The notes beneath the pieces are model-generated. The model saw nothing but the letters and a program-made list of their open reading frames with translations, was not told the DNA's origin and ran no database searches. Below, piece after piece: positions 22,729 through 34,998 of a stretch of 64,000 nt of DNA (position 1 is the stretch's first letter; each line of letters opens with the position of its first letter). The translations under genes were made by a program, and so were the position numbers. Source of the stretch: Combretum micranthum (lineage: Eukaryota; Streptophyta; Magnoliopsida; Myrtales; Combretaceae); assembly GCA_024138025.1 (NCBI GenBank), contig JAMXBD010000236.1, positions 1,240,001-1,304,000 of the forward strand, read 5' to 3'.

Positions 22729-22869
22729 CATTATAAGAAAATAGGTACTTAGAGATAGAAATTTTATTATGAAAAATGAATAACATAAGTTATATTTTTA
22801 TAATATTACAACTGAAATTTATATTTAGAAATAAAATATTTGTCTCTAAAAGCTAATTTTCTTATAATG
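22729..22869. mobile_element. Short CACTA-like MITE
   Basis: A 141-bp element starting CATTATAAGAAAATAGGTAC and ending GCTAATTTTCTTATAATG, inverted repeats resembling those of the 2169-4173 CACTA element. It also shares the subterminal words TTAGAGATAGAAATTT and TTGTCTCTAAAAGC. The flanking triplets TCT and TGT match at two of three positions, so the target duplication is only suggestive. It looks like a short deletion derivative of the same family. Confidence 0.55.
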
Positions 22870-24390
22870 TGTGGATATTTCAACACACCACTACATATGC
22901 ATATTTGGAATTTGCTTAAGCTCGTTATATATTTCAATTCAAACCGCCTTGGATTTGGTGATTACGACTTATAATCAGAATATGTCAAGATTCAATGAGG
23001 TCGGTTTTACCCTGAATAAAAGCAATGTTCAAATCAACATTATAAGGCGTAGGTGTGCCCACTGCCCACTTATTAAAGTAGCGAAAACAATGTGTGACTT
23101 TGACATAATCGGTATGAATTTTATATGTTTTGCCACTCTTCTTGAAATCGATGGAATAAGTATAAAAGCTTCATGAGATTATTTAATTTTAGGTTTGCGT
23201 CCTCTAGATCAAATATAACCAAAAGAAAAAAACACAGTGAAGAACCTCATGACAGTTATGTGGTGGTTATTAGATGGTAATTTATTTTTCAAAAGTTTTA
23301 AGTATTTTAATGTAATTTGGTGTTTACAAAGTTTAGTTGTAGTAATCAAGAGTAACCGTCATTAGTACAGATAGTTTTGAGCAGTAAATAATGGAAATAA
23401 ATATCACAAGCTAGGATAATCTTCTTATTATTTTTGAGTTTTCTATTAGACTATCTTTTCCATATCATGCTGTGCTATATGTCTTCAATTTATGAAAGTA
23501 TGAAGTATTTTATACTCTTTATCCAAAATGAAAATATCTATATATGTGACGTTTTTTATACTTTTATCTAAAATTAGAATATATATCACCTTGGAAAAGA
23601 AGTAACCTTGAGAAAATGGACTTGCATGTTGGATATGCCATACAAGTGGGTTTACTAACCATTAGATATTTTGATAACACAAAAATTACTTTTTAGTAGG
23701 CCCGAAGGTGAAAATTATATGCCTCTCAGTGAAACTTTTTCAACTCGTCATTTTCCTCATTAACATCAAGTGGAAGTAATAAGATAAGTTTTATCTAGGG
23801 AATTGATTAGAAAGGAAAAGGAAAAGATATCTTAAAGGCAGACAATATCTAAAATTGATATAAAGAGGAGACATCAAATATTTTAATTATTAATCTGAAC
23901 AAATTAGAACAAGACAGTTTTAAAACAGGACTTCGAACGACAAAATTATAAGTTAGATCATAATAATTTTAAAAATAAGAAATTATTAAGCATGATTATA
24001 AATTTTTACTAAAGTATGTAAGCTAAAAGAAATTTTAAAGGAAATAACCTCATGTCTCGTGGTTGCTTGTCTTATCAGTCTTACTTGATGGTTTATTTTA
24101 GGACCGCCCATGTTCTTCTTGTTTTGTGTGTGCGTGTGTGTGTTTGGGAGAGCAGGGAAGGAAGAGAGGAAGTGTTAAAATATGTAGGATGTCACCTTGG
24201 CATATATTAATAACGTTTTTACTATTCTGATTTGTTGAATAAATGCAGGTCTGATATGAAAAGTGAGAAATTTTAAGTCCATCCATCTAACGTATTTTTC
24301 TCTTGTTTTCGGTATTGCAAAACTTCAACTAAAATTAAAATAAGGATGTGCTATATTTATAATAAAAAATTCATACTTGCACACATGTCC
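22870..24390. other. Intergenic, no gene seen
   Basis: Includes a (GT)n run near 24125-24143. The 101-codon + frame at 22871-23176 starts at a non-ATG codon, has no recognisable motif and overlaps the MITE edge. I treat it as chance. Confidence 0.4.
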
Positions 24391-24396
24391 AATTGA

Positions 24397-24850
24397 TGGA
24401 AGATGAAAAGATATAATATTCTTACATGGGATAGTAGGAAACAAACAAACTTAAATATAAGAATCAAGCTAGTTAATGTAAATTGTATTAGGTTTTAGGT
24501 ATTTTACGCACAAAGCTAAGTCAACAATATTACCCACACAGCACACCATCCAAATTAAAAAAGCCTAAAAAAGCTGGCATCAACTAGCATGAATTAAAAC
24601 TAATTTAAGAACTAGGGAAGAAAACAGACTTATGGAACAAGCCCAATATAATGAAATGCGGGTCACAGTTAAGCCTGGCCTAGTTGGATTTGAGGGGGAA
24701 GTGATGGAAGATGAAAAGATATGATCAAGTTACCTTAACAATTACAATCCAATTCTACATTAGCTTCAGGTAGGTAAATCTAGGGCTTATACGCATCTAA
24801 CACTAATTATTTTTCTTTATTTCTTGGTGTGCAAATAATAAAAGTAAATA
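24397..24850 (+). mobile_element. Small copia-like or TRIM retroelement remnant
   Basis: TGATGGAAGATGAAAAGATA occurs at 24397 and again at 24703. The second copy directly follows TTTGAGGGGGAAG, a sequence like the polypurine tract that precedes copia 3' LTRs. That fits two LTR starts about 306 bp apart with a tiny internal region. No primer-binding site, target duplication or coding sequence was found, so the class is tentative. Confidence 0.4.
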
Positions 24851-25117
24851 TACAAGTATCAATACATGTATGTATATATTTTTTGTAAGAACAAAAAGGG
24901 TATCAATAATATAATTTCTACCATGACACCATATGATAAAAAGAACAGACTAACTTGATAACCAACTTGCTAGCATATGTCATTACAATAATTTGTGATT
25001 TAGTTAGAAGAGGGGAGTAGAACTAACAAAATGTTGGACACAGCGGTCCTTAGATCACATAGTATTAAATTTGTGTAAAATGCAATTAAGTTTTAGAAAT
25101 TACAAACACACCTTCAA

Positions 25118-25191
25118 CATTTTCTTTCTTTCTATTTCCCTTTCTTTCTTTCATTCATTCTTTCTTTCTTTCTTTTTTTTTTTTTTTTTCC
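25118..25191. repeat. (TTTC)n microsatellite with poly-T tail
   Basis: Imperfect CTTT/ATTC tetranucleotide repeats run into about 18 T. Confidence 0.85.
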
Positions 25192-25365
25192 ATAATAGCA
25201 CGTACACTTACTAATTGAAAAATTCTAAGGGCCCTTTAATTTTAGGGTCTTTTAGCTTAGGTATGGCTATTGCTCTCACATATTTTATCCTTTTATTTTA
25301 TATAAAAAATTTAATAAAAAGCTATTATTGGATAAAATTTTGACATGGCTGTTGCAAATGATATT

Positions 25366-25743
25366 GAGTAAATTATATAACAAGATATCAATATTTGAAA
25401 GTAAGTTTATTTAAAATATCAATATTTTAAGTGGTTTAAAATAGGAATCAATGTTTGGGGATAAATTCATTTAATGTATTAACATTTCAAATGGTTAAAA
25501 GGATGTATCATCATTTTGAAAATTGAGTCAAATAATGTATTAACAATAAATCATTAATAAAAATTTAGAAAACTTAATTGAAAATTAATTCAAACATTAA
25601 TATCTTAAATGAACTTTGCAAAACATTGATACCTGATTTGATTTACTTTGTAAAATGTTGATTCCTCTTTTTAACCACCTTAAATATTGGTATCTTAAAT
25701 AAATTTATTCATAAGCATTCATATTATCTAGTGTAATTTACCC
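25366..25743. mobile_element. Foldback MITE (family M1)
   Basis: It starts GAGTAAATTATATAACAAG and ends ATCTAGTGTAATTTACCC, with inverted arms carrying AAGTTTATTTAAAATATCAA and its mirror. It has the same arms as the copies at 9477 and 45429. The flanking 10-mers AAATGATATT and AAATAATATC agree at eight positions, fitting an aged MULE-type target duplication. Confidence 0.75.
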
Positions 25744-25753
25744 AAATAATATC

Positions 25754-27380
25754 TTCAAATTAGGCATAAGTCCTATGTTTTATGTAGGACTATGATCAAT
25801 TCAAATGAAATTGAGCTTTCATGATGGTTGAATTATAAGCTCGAATTTCACACATTTAAATGAATGAGTTTTATATCAAAGTTTGAACTTGACTTGTCTA
25901 CAAATCAAGTTCGAGTTAGAGCTAAGAATTGAGCAAGTTGAGTTTGACTAGCTCACAAGTGACTTGATTCATGTTAATTTTAGAAGTTGGGTATACAAAA
26001 TGAATAAATATATAAATAAGAAGACGAATTGATAATGCATAAAATTTAGGTTGTGTGAGTGTATAGCATTTTTATTTTAACTACATATGATATGTAATAT
26101 AAAACTTGAAAAGTTACTCGCAAGTCTACTTATGAGCTTAAACAATTATGTTATATATGAGTGTAACATATATTTACCAATTCTACAAATGAAAATTATC
26201 TAAATACAAATTACATAATTTTAATTATCAAAATACCAACACATAATCATATCTAAGCATGCTATTTTGGTTTTAACAAAAAAAAAAATAAAAATTGCAT
26301 CTTTAACATGTGATTTTGAAATTATAGTATATTATAAAATCGCATGCCAAAAATGCAATTTACTATAAACAGAAAATAAAATTACATGTTTTATTATAAA
26401 TAGAAAATTTTACAATTTTCACAAAAATCGTATGTAAGACATGCAACATTTATAGTAAAAGTAAATTACATTTTAAACTGCGATTTTGCATCAATATTTG
26501 ATTAATTAATTTATATAATTAGTATTTGTGTGAATAATTTTTGACAAATTGGTAAATCAATAATTTTCTTGTCATATACTTCAAAATAAAATTTTGTATA
26601 TGAACACACTTTTATAGGTCATTGGATCCATCTTTAGGGCTTCATTAATTTTCAAAATCCCTAAATTGTGCTTTCATACGTTTAATATTAGATGACTTAT
26701 TCTTGGATTTTACTGAATTAATTTATTATATTTCAATTTTGCAAAACCAACTTATAAAGTTAAATTTTGGTTGGATTTGGACCTCGTCAATGTAGCCTCT
26801 AAATCAGTGACTCGATATTTACAAGGTAACATAAAAGGTATAATTGGCCTACGGAACCTATTACATTTCTCAAGCTAGCACCTGCGGATGGAATGGTAGG
26901 GGTATCACAAATTGGTCTACTCCAAGCATCTAGGACTCGAGCAGAAGAGCTAAAGGAGAAATGGAAGCTAGATAGAAGATTTATATATGTACGTGCATTT
27001 TTTTATTTTATTTTTAATGGATAATGTGAAATTCCTTTTTATTTTTTGTTTTTAAATTTATGATGTATATTTTCTATCTTGTAGCTTTAAGTTTTTTTGG
27101 TCATCTAGGAAATGAAAATATTGATTTATGGACAAAATATCATCTACCATTTACTTATTAGCATACATCCTACCTGATAGCCATTCTTTAGTTCGAAAGT
27201 TATAAAAAGTATTGCCATTCTGATAGAGTAATTTAATAAAGGATACTAAGATCCTTTTCTACATTTTTTTTTTTTAATCTTAGATTGTATTTCTTAATCC
27301 TTGTTACATTTAAATTATTAATTTTTCTTCTCTTTTCTTTTATTTATTTATTTTTAATAGAAGAAAGCATTTACATTTCA
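25754..27380. other. Intergenic, no gene seen
   Basis: AT-rich. A loose set of GCATGT/ACATGC words with AAAAATCGCA-like blocks between 26290 and 26480 hints at an old inverted repeat, but I could not define its arms. A less AT-rich patch at 26850-26990 has no motif I recognise. Confidence 0.4.
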
Positions 27381-27389
27381 AACACAAAG

Positions 27390-27965
27390 GAAACATTATT
27401 CACTTACAAGCCAAACAACAACGAAAGTCATCAACACAGACCATGAACATCAACTAGGTTTTAGATGCCTAACATAAGTATTTCCTATTTGTACATCCAA
27501 AAACAAAACTAGATTAACATATTAAACCTTTGACAAATGAGTTCAACTTTTGAAAGTCTTCCATAGTAACTGAATTGACGAAAAAATGAATTCAATGTTG
27601 CATTCGTTTCATGCACCATGAACATCAACTAGGTTTGGATCTGTTGTTTCCATACGAAGAGCATGTTACGAAGGAAATAGGGTTCAAATCTCTCTAGTAT
27701 AATCCAATGTATAGTTTCAGATGAGTTGGTTTCAATAATCACGTATATGTATCATTTCTTAAACAGCTAGCTACTCCTTTATTAGATGAACCACATACAT
27801 TTAATTTAATCCATCTAATTGGCGGGGGCTCCAACTGGCAATCATCTAGATTTGCCTAGTATTCATGTGCTGCACATCGTGCTAGATTAAGACACGTAGA
27901 ATTGATTTGTCCGTTGTCGAACACCTTGTTATTGCGCTCATTCCATATTCCCTACATACAAAACA
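27390..27965 (-). pseudogene. LINE-type RNase H (RVT_3-like) remnant
   Basis: The - strand reads ERNNKVFDNGQINSTCLNLA, then after a stop EPPPIRWIKLNVCGSSNKGV and, in another frame, YVIIETNSSETIHWI. These fit the linker and RNase H start of plant LINEs and related non-LTR elements: W...RNN.VF, then PPPGW.K.NVDGS, then ...E.DS..AV.WI. The first catalytic Asp of NVDGS is Cys here. Multiple stops show it is dead. No poly-A tail or 5' part was identified. Confidence 0.6.
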
Positions 27966-27969
27966 AAAC

Positions 27970-28600
27970 AGACATGTCCACGCAATAGTTGAATTTCTCT
28001 CAATGGTTTTGCAGCTTTGGCATTTCAAACCAATTAATGCAGGAGTTCAAAAGATAAAACAGTATCAAGTCTAACAACTCATGCAAGGTAATTAATGCAT
28101 GAGTTTAAAGGACAAACTGTGCAGCTACATGTGGGAACTTTTATTGAACTTTTTTTTTTTTTTTTTAAGAGATGGATTTAATATAATTACATTAAACTCG
28201 AGCCTTCAAGAGACAAGTATATCGTAATTTAAACTCCTCTTTTCCACATACGAGTTTAAGTTGTCTGTTTTGGATTTTTTTTTTTTTATTCAGTGGCATT
28301 TTTATAATTTTTTATTAATATGTTTTTTCCTTAACCCCCAAATCATGTGTTAATCTATACTATCAAATAGGATAATAAACCATTTTAGTGTTATTTGGTC
28401 TATTTGTTTCATCATCATTTTGCCATTTTTACTTCATCTTTCTATCGTTATCAAATAAACTGTTGTCAAAAACAAGTACTAATGAAAAATAAATATTTTT
28501 ACTTATAAATCAATTAAATAGACCAGATACCAATATAAAATAATATGCTACACAATCAATAAATTTGCATATGTTGTCAGCTTTGTAGAAAACAAAGGGA
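27970..28600. other. No gene seen
   Basis: AT-rich DNA with two long T runs (28149-28166, 28277-28287). No motif recognised. Confidence 0.4.
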
Positions 28601-28605
28601 GAGCT

Positions 28606-29012
28606 TTTAGCTCATAGTTTTCCCTAAAAAATATTAGCATTCATTTCGTTGATTATAATATATATAGAGAGGATAAATTACATCGGAAGGTTATAATGTT
28701 TGAGATAAGTTCACTCGAGATATCAACGTTTCGAGTGGTTAAAAATAGATATCAACCTTTGAGAAATGGGATCAATTTACGTCTCTGTAATGGCCATTCA
28801 GGGATCTCTTCAACACCATCAATGAATCATGGTTAAGTGTCACATTGACGATGATGTGACAAAATTAATAATAAAATATTTCATTTAAAATAAAATATGT
28901 TCAATCCTTAAACAAAAAAAAAAAAAAAAAAAAAAAACTTAGTTCGTAGTTTTCCCTAAAAAATATTTGCATTCGTTTCATTGATTATAATATGTGTGTG
29001 TGTGTAGAGAGA
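28606..29012. repeat. Direct duplication flanking a half M1 MITE
   Basis: A roughly 65-bp block (TAGTTTTCCCTAAAAAATAT ... CATTGATTATAATAT) is present at about 28615-28662 and again at about 28950-28992. Between them, 28671 onward starts GGATAAATTACATCGGAAGG with M1 left-arm words (AAGTTCACTCGAGATATCAA, GAGTGGTTA), but no right arm follows. Both copies end in TA/GA dinucleotide runs. It looks like a local duplication with a truncated MITE inside. Confidence 0.55.
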
Positions 29013-29029
29013 GAGAGAGAGAAGAGATC

Positions 29030-29780
29030 ACAATACAACTTTTGCATTAATCAAAGTTACATTAGAACATAATATTATCCCACCAACTCATTATCTTATT
29101 CTACTTATAATATAAAAGAAAAACTAACAAAGTTTGGGATACCATTTTGTATTGATCAAAATATAAATATAAAATACATCTAATAAATTAATGAGTATTG
29201 TAGAAAAATCTTAAACATCAATATTTCACCTTAAGATTTTAATTAATGAAACCTTATAAAGCCCCATAACTTCAAAATTTTCCTTAGACAAAGACTAAGT
29301 TAATATATCAACGACTTGATCTTTTGATCGACAATGTACCAATTGAACTTTACCTTCTCTTTTAGCTTTATCTTATTGCATGAAACTGACATTGATATGC
29401 TAAGTGTTTTCATCATGAACTAGATTTTTTACCATAGCTCTAGCAGGTTGATAGTCTAAATCAATAATAGTAGCCTTCAATGAGGTTAATGAAGATTAGC
29501 AATTAGCTTTTTGAGTCAAATGGCTTGATTTGCAATAGCAACAATACCAATATTATGGCCCAAATCTAGTTTTTCTTTTGCATTATGTTGATTTGATTGG
29601 AAATAATGACCTATACATTTTACAAAGTTAACAGGACCACATGCATCTTCCATAATAACTAGACAATCCTCAGTATCATAAATGAAGTAGTACTTGTCCT
29701 TGAATGACAACAGATATCCATTTGTTGTCATTTTGTAACATTCAATAAGTTTTGAGCTCAATAAGGTATAAACAGGACAT
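29030..29780 (-). pseudogene. Ty1/copia remnant with large internal deletion
   Basis: The - strand open stretch 29761-29516 reads TTNGYLLSFKDKYYFIYD and PVNFVKCIGHYFQ, like the GAG-pre-integrase segment of copia. It then jumps to YQPARAMVKNLVHDEN and KVQLVHCRSKDQVVDILT, the C-terminal end of copia RNase H (family form ...VELVHC.T..Q.ADI.TK). Integrase and RT are therefore missing. The LTR-like sequence downstream (29030-29110, CTTTTGCATTAATCAAAGTT) resembles 53160-53230, a second fragment of the same family. Confidence 0.6.
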
Positions 29781-30205
29781 CATGAATTTATTTGGTGCCC
29801 TATTTAATGTGCATAACTACTTAACCTTCCTTTTAGCTTGAGCAACTTCTTGTCTCTAAGTTCTACCTTTAATCTAATTGAGTAGTATGATTTTTTTAAC
29901 ATATATTTATCTTTGCACATGTTACTAATGCAAACACTATTAATGAGCCAAGTTTGATTGATCACTACTCTTAGTCCTTTTCAAAAAGTCATGAAAATCC
30001 TACCATTTAATTATCCTACTATTATGTGCAATTAAGTTACTATTAGAAATCATTAGGAGTTATTTTCACTTTAATTTGCGATTTTGTTTAACATAACCCA
30101 TTTTTTAAACAAAATTTGTATTGAGTGGACCCTTTTTCATTGTACAAACAATCCCTTTCAAGATTATTGTTACTTTGACACACTTTACACATTGGAAACT
30201 ATTGA

Positions 30206-30683
30206 ATGTGTGACCCGAATTTTATCAAAGCTGGCAACCTTTGTACTATACATTGCCAGCCTTAGGTTTGGCTTTGGATTTCTTGAATTAATTTTCGAGA
30301 GCAAGGATTCGTGTAAGCCAACTCAAAGCTGCCGGCCTATTTCTCATACACCATTGGCCTTTAATGAAAATTCGTCGGCCTTTGGCTGGCGTTGAGCTTA
30401 AAATAATGGTTGGCAAATTTAAGCCAACGGCCTTTGCACTAGCTTACAAAAACATATGTGTGTAAGTGTGTGTGTGTGTGTGTGTGGTGTGTGTGTATGT
30501 GTGAGTTCAGATTTGTGAGATGACTTGTATACACATCCATTTGTACTCATGCTTCAATATTAGCGAAATTCCTCTCTTCTGCCTATAGTTTATCCCACAA
30601 GGGTTTCCACGTAAATCTTGTGTGTGCTTTACTTTATCGCTTTGATTTTATTTTTCCATTGTTTGCCTGATCCGTTTACAACA
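30206..30683 (+). repeat. 5' LTR of the copia element
   Basis: It starts TGTGTGACCCGAATTTTATC and ends CCGTTTACAACA, followed within three bases by the primer-binding site. It holds several GCCGGCC/CGGCCTTTGG words (30240-30440) and a (TG)n microsatellite (30456-30503). The left end was chosen by its TG and length and is less certain than the right. Confidence 0.55.
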
Positions 30684-30686
30684 AAT

Positions 30687-30699
30687 TGGTATAAGAGCC
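30687..30699 (+). other. Primer-binding site (initiator tRNA-Met)
   Basis: TGGTATAAGAGCC lies just after the LTR. It differs from the usual copia site TGGTATCAGAGC by one base in the first twelve. Confidence 0.75.
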
Positions 30700-30725
30700 A
30701 AAGGTTTGGTTTTGTTTTCTCTAAA

Positions 30726-30838
30726 ATGGCAATGGTGAAGTATGATATCCCATTGTTGGATTGCAACACAAGATTTTCGCTATGGCAGGTTAAGATGCAA
30801 GCGGTTCTCATACAAATGGATTTAGATGATGTTCTACT
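30726..30838 (+). pseudogene. copia gag, N-terminal part
   Basis: The ATG at 30726 opens MAMVKYDIPLLDCN, RFSLWQVKMQAVL and MDLDDVL, the standard start of a Ty1/copia gag. It runs without a stop to the target duplication CTACT at 30834-30838. The next codons of the same protein resume at 38410. Gag forms the particle that packages element RNA. Confidence 0.82.
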
Positions 30839-33800
30839 TGTCATGCTCCAAAAAGTACCCTAAACGTAATAGTCCGCCATATGCCATACGAGACTTAGGA
30901 ATCACTACCATAGTCATTCAGAAGTCTAATATTCGATGCAGGGTGTTCTTTTACGACAATAAAATACTTGAGCAATTGGAGATAGATAGTTTAATTTGAT
31001 AGAAAATGCATCAAAAATACAAACCATAAATATTCAGGATCATATATAAAACTAAGGAGCATTCCCCTGCAAAAGAATAATAAGTCCATAAACCCCGAAT
31101 TTTTTTAAGCAAAAGATATAAATATAGAATAGAAAATAAAGGTAGCTGATTAGAAACCGACAAAATCCTAAAATGAATCTATAAGTAGTATTGGTCCTGT
31201 CTATGTAAGAACTTTAAAATAAAGCTTTCTAAATAGTATTAATACTCTACTTATGAGATTTCAAAGCCGGTATCAAAAACTCTAGAGATAAGAAATAATT
31301 TAAATAAGATTCCAAGTTCAATAAACTACAAATACCCCTATAACGCTTATATAAAAACAATAATTAAGGACGAACTATTAAAGTTTTAAATACGCGATCG
31401 AAATATAAACTGACCCTAATTTATATTTTTTACTTCAAATAATATTTGGACCGCACCACTGTTTTAGTTAGGGTTTTTTAAGCTATTAGAGCCTAAAACA
31501 AAAATTGGCCTATTAACTTATAAAAAGCTAAATGTGGGAACTAAAACTATACAAAGAATTAATCGCGTAAATTTTTATCAAAACTGTATCTTTTGATAAT
31601 CTAAAAATTATGTGGAACTCTATAGAATTTTTTTAGATAAAATTCTTAAAATAAACGGCATATTTATACTCGTTTCGTTTGATAAACTACCTTAAAACTT
31701 GCATAATTATCAACTAAGTACTCTTTTGTAATTTTTCCTCCTAATTAATGAGGAATCTGCCTTGCTATCTACGTTTATGGCTGGGAGAGCTTCAAATTAA
31801 TGCCAGCCGAAATTCTTCCTCAAATTGGGTTGCTTGAGTCAACAAAAGACTTGTGTTGCCCAATCATATTCAACCAAGTCCAAGCCTTAATTAATGCAGC
31901 AAAGGAAACTTTAAAACAGTAACACAATACAAAATTATTCTCTTCCAAAGCACCGCCCCTTGTTTCTTCTATATTAACTCCATTAACCCTTCATAACTCA
32001 CACCCCAACAACACCTTAATTTACCCCAGACAACAGCTCACATACTCCCTTAGATATGAGCTTCATAACAGGAGAAAAACTCACTTAGAACACACACAAA
32101 CACCATCTCTTTAACACAAACAAACTTGCAGCTTGAGCTTAAGGAAGGAGAAAAAGGTAAGTTCACTTTGTTTTTATTTAATCACATGATAAAATACTAC
32201 TCTAAACAACGTTTTGACACCATTAGGATTGGAATAAGCTCCAAAACGAGCCAAAACCACACAAAAACAGCTCATCAAGGTAAAGCTCCTAACTTAGTTA
32301 CACCATTTTTTTTAGATTCGAAAAGTATAGATTATAGTGTGTTTATGTGTTTAAGTTAATATATGTATAAGTATAAGATCTATAAATTCTTAGGAATGGA
32401 TTAGAAGTGTTTAGGAGGTGTAAAAATAGTAAAATAAAATCTGGTCTAGTGGAACAAGATGATGAACAGTAGATTTCGTGATTACTGTTCATTACGATAT
32501 TCAAGCTTATATGATCCATTCTTGTTGAATTTGTCTTCAAACAAATAAAACTATTCTAATAATGCTAGTTAATGTATACATATGCATATAATAGAAGCTG
32601 GAGTGTTAGAGAAAAAAAATAAAAATATAATAATGAAAAGAAGTGAAGAAGCAGAAACTGGAACTTCACCATGTGAAATACGTAGTTACTGTTCCGATTT
32701 TGTTTTATTTATTTATTTTATTTTATTTTATTTGACTTTACTTTATTTTATATTAATGAATATATATTAATAGCACATATAAATCTATATATATATATAT
32801 ATATAAAAAACATAGTAACGTTCCAGGGCGCACCTTGCAGACGTTGGTCTGCAGAATTTGTTTTGTTTAATTTTTTTTAATAATGATAATAACATTAAAA
32901 AAATAAAAATAAAAATATAAAAAATAAAAAAATATATTTTTGAACGTAGTAACGTTCCCAGCGGAGAGCTCCTTCACGCAGACTTTGAATGTCTGCAAAA
33001 ATTGTACTGTTTAAATTTTCTTAGAAACAGTAACGTTGAATAAAAAAAATAAAAAAAAAAAAACTGGATGCAAGGAGTTCATTATTGTATCATGGTAAAA
33101 TTAGTTCCCCATCACATTTTTACTATTATTAAAAAAATAGAAATTGTTAGTTTAAATTAATTATTCTAATACAACATATTACAATTACTACTATCTCAAA
33201 AATAAGTAAATATATTATAAAATTATTTAATAATATTATTAATTTCTATGTTAGTAAAATTATTGCATTTACAAAATAAAAAAAATTTAAGTAGTCATTA
33301 AACACTTTATATATATATATATATATAGTTATATATACATCAATGGAAAATTTTCAATTAATAAAATCGTGAACAATAAGATTACTAAAATAACAAAATA
33401 ATTATGTAAGATAGACTAAGAAAGACAATAGAGTTAAACATTAAAAATCGAATAATAATTAATTTATTAAACAAACCGAGAAATGTTACAAAATTGATAA
33501 TAGTTGTAATATTGAGTAGTCAAAAACTTTAAATATACATTGTACAACCATCTAACGGGAATCTATAAATATTAAATAGGATCAGAAAAATAAAACGACA
33601 CCAATAGTAAATAAATAACTGTTGTCACAAAATCGTCAAAGGACCAATATAGTACTAGATAGGAAACCAAATACCAGCATAGGACACTTAACAACTCATA
33701 AAGTCAAGTAATAATTTCTATTTTATTGATGAATTTAATTATTCATCTCAATAGTGAAAGTGATACAGTTAAGACTATCCCGTTGACTACTACGATTAAG

Positions 33801-34998
33801 CAATATGAGCAGGTAGTAACTCAAACTTACTACATTTGTATGTGTTAGTTTAGTTGCGTTAAAATATAAGAGAATAATTGAACTATATGAATTTAGACAT
33901 AGTTATCAATTGTTGTATGAGTTGAGATTGCTAAATTACTTTAATAAAATTTATAAGATCATGTTTGATAAAGGCAATGACTGTTTGGCATGTCATATGT
34001 TTGTATAATGGATGATCACTCTTAACTTGATTAATAAATTATGGTGCTTTAATAGAAATTGACATACATTGCATGAATTGCATATTTGCATACTAAGAAT
34101 GATTGGCAGCTTATCACGTGTTGGTTTTTCGGTTCTCTGTAATGCTTGGTACTTCTAGCAAGAAGCATTAGTTTTACGCAAGATTACCTTTGTTCTGCTG
34201 GTTCCATGGAACTATCTGGTAATTGAAGGACACGCCCATGGTATCACTTTGAAATAACTAATACTAGTGGAGACTCTAAATGAGAGGACAGGAATTGAGT
34301 GATCAAAATAATATGATGATGGAAAAAAAAAAAAAGAAATTTAAAAGAGAGAACTATGATGAGTGTTATGATTCCTATATGCTTGGTTTCTCCTGGATAT
34401 GGTCATAGATGTGGTTTCCTTCAACCCGATGAAGGGCGTAAATCTCCATCTTGCTTGGATTTCGGGTTATCCAAGCTTGTAATTGTTTATTTGATTGATT
34501 GTTGCATTCATATGATTGATAATAACTTGTTTGTTATGTGGTATGTTCTGGTTATTCACTGAGCCGTGGTTTATGCTCACACGCCTACAGTCCTTACAGG
34601 ATAACGCAACAGCCTTTTGTAGCCTCCAGGGATATTACACTGGTATGATCCTGTGGCTAGAAGAATCATGGATTAGTGAGAATAGTAAAGTTATTTATAT
34701 GTAGTAGTTATGTTAATCATCAATTTCCTTATATGATAATCCGAGATACGTTTCATGGTTTGTAATAGTCATAACTCAGATAGAGGCTCAGTTATGTATT
34801 GTGATTTTATTTACTTTCATCATTTCTTAACAAGCAACCAAAAAGATCCTGTTTTATAAAATCTTGTCACTTCCAAGTAATCTAGTGATAATATGCATAT
34901 GATACCATCTAATGTGTCTTGAACTTCTCGAATCCAATATCAAGGCATTGACAATATCGTATTATGTATATTACTACTAGGGTACCCTCGGCGTGACA
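30839..34998 (+). repeat. LTR-like segment A
   Basis: It starts TGTCATGCTCCAAAAAGTAC and ends GGGTACCCTCGGCGTGACA, near-mirror termini as in long gypsy LTRs. A CT- and CA-rich leader (about 31960-32110) ends at a splice-donor-like AAAAAGGTAAGTTC (32152-32165). Near 34558 is CTGAGCCGTGGTTTATGCTC, a block of the kind found before the 3' end of such LTRs. The short frame at 34356-34562 has no recognised domain. Confidence 0.6.
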
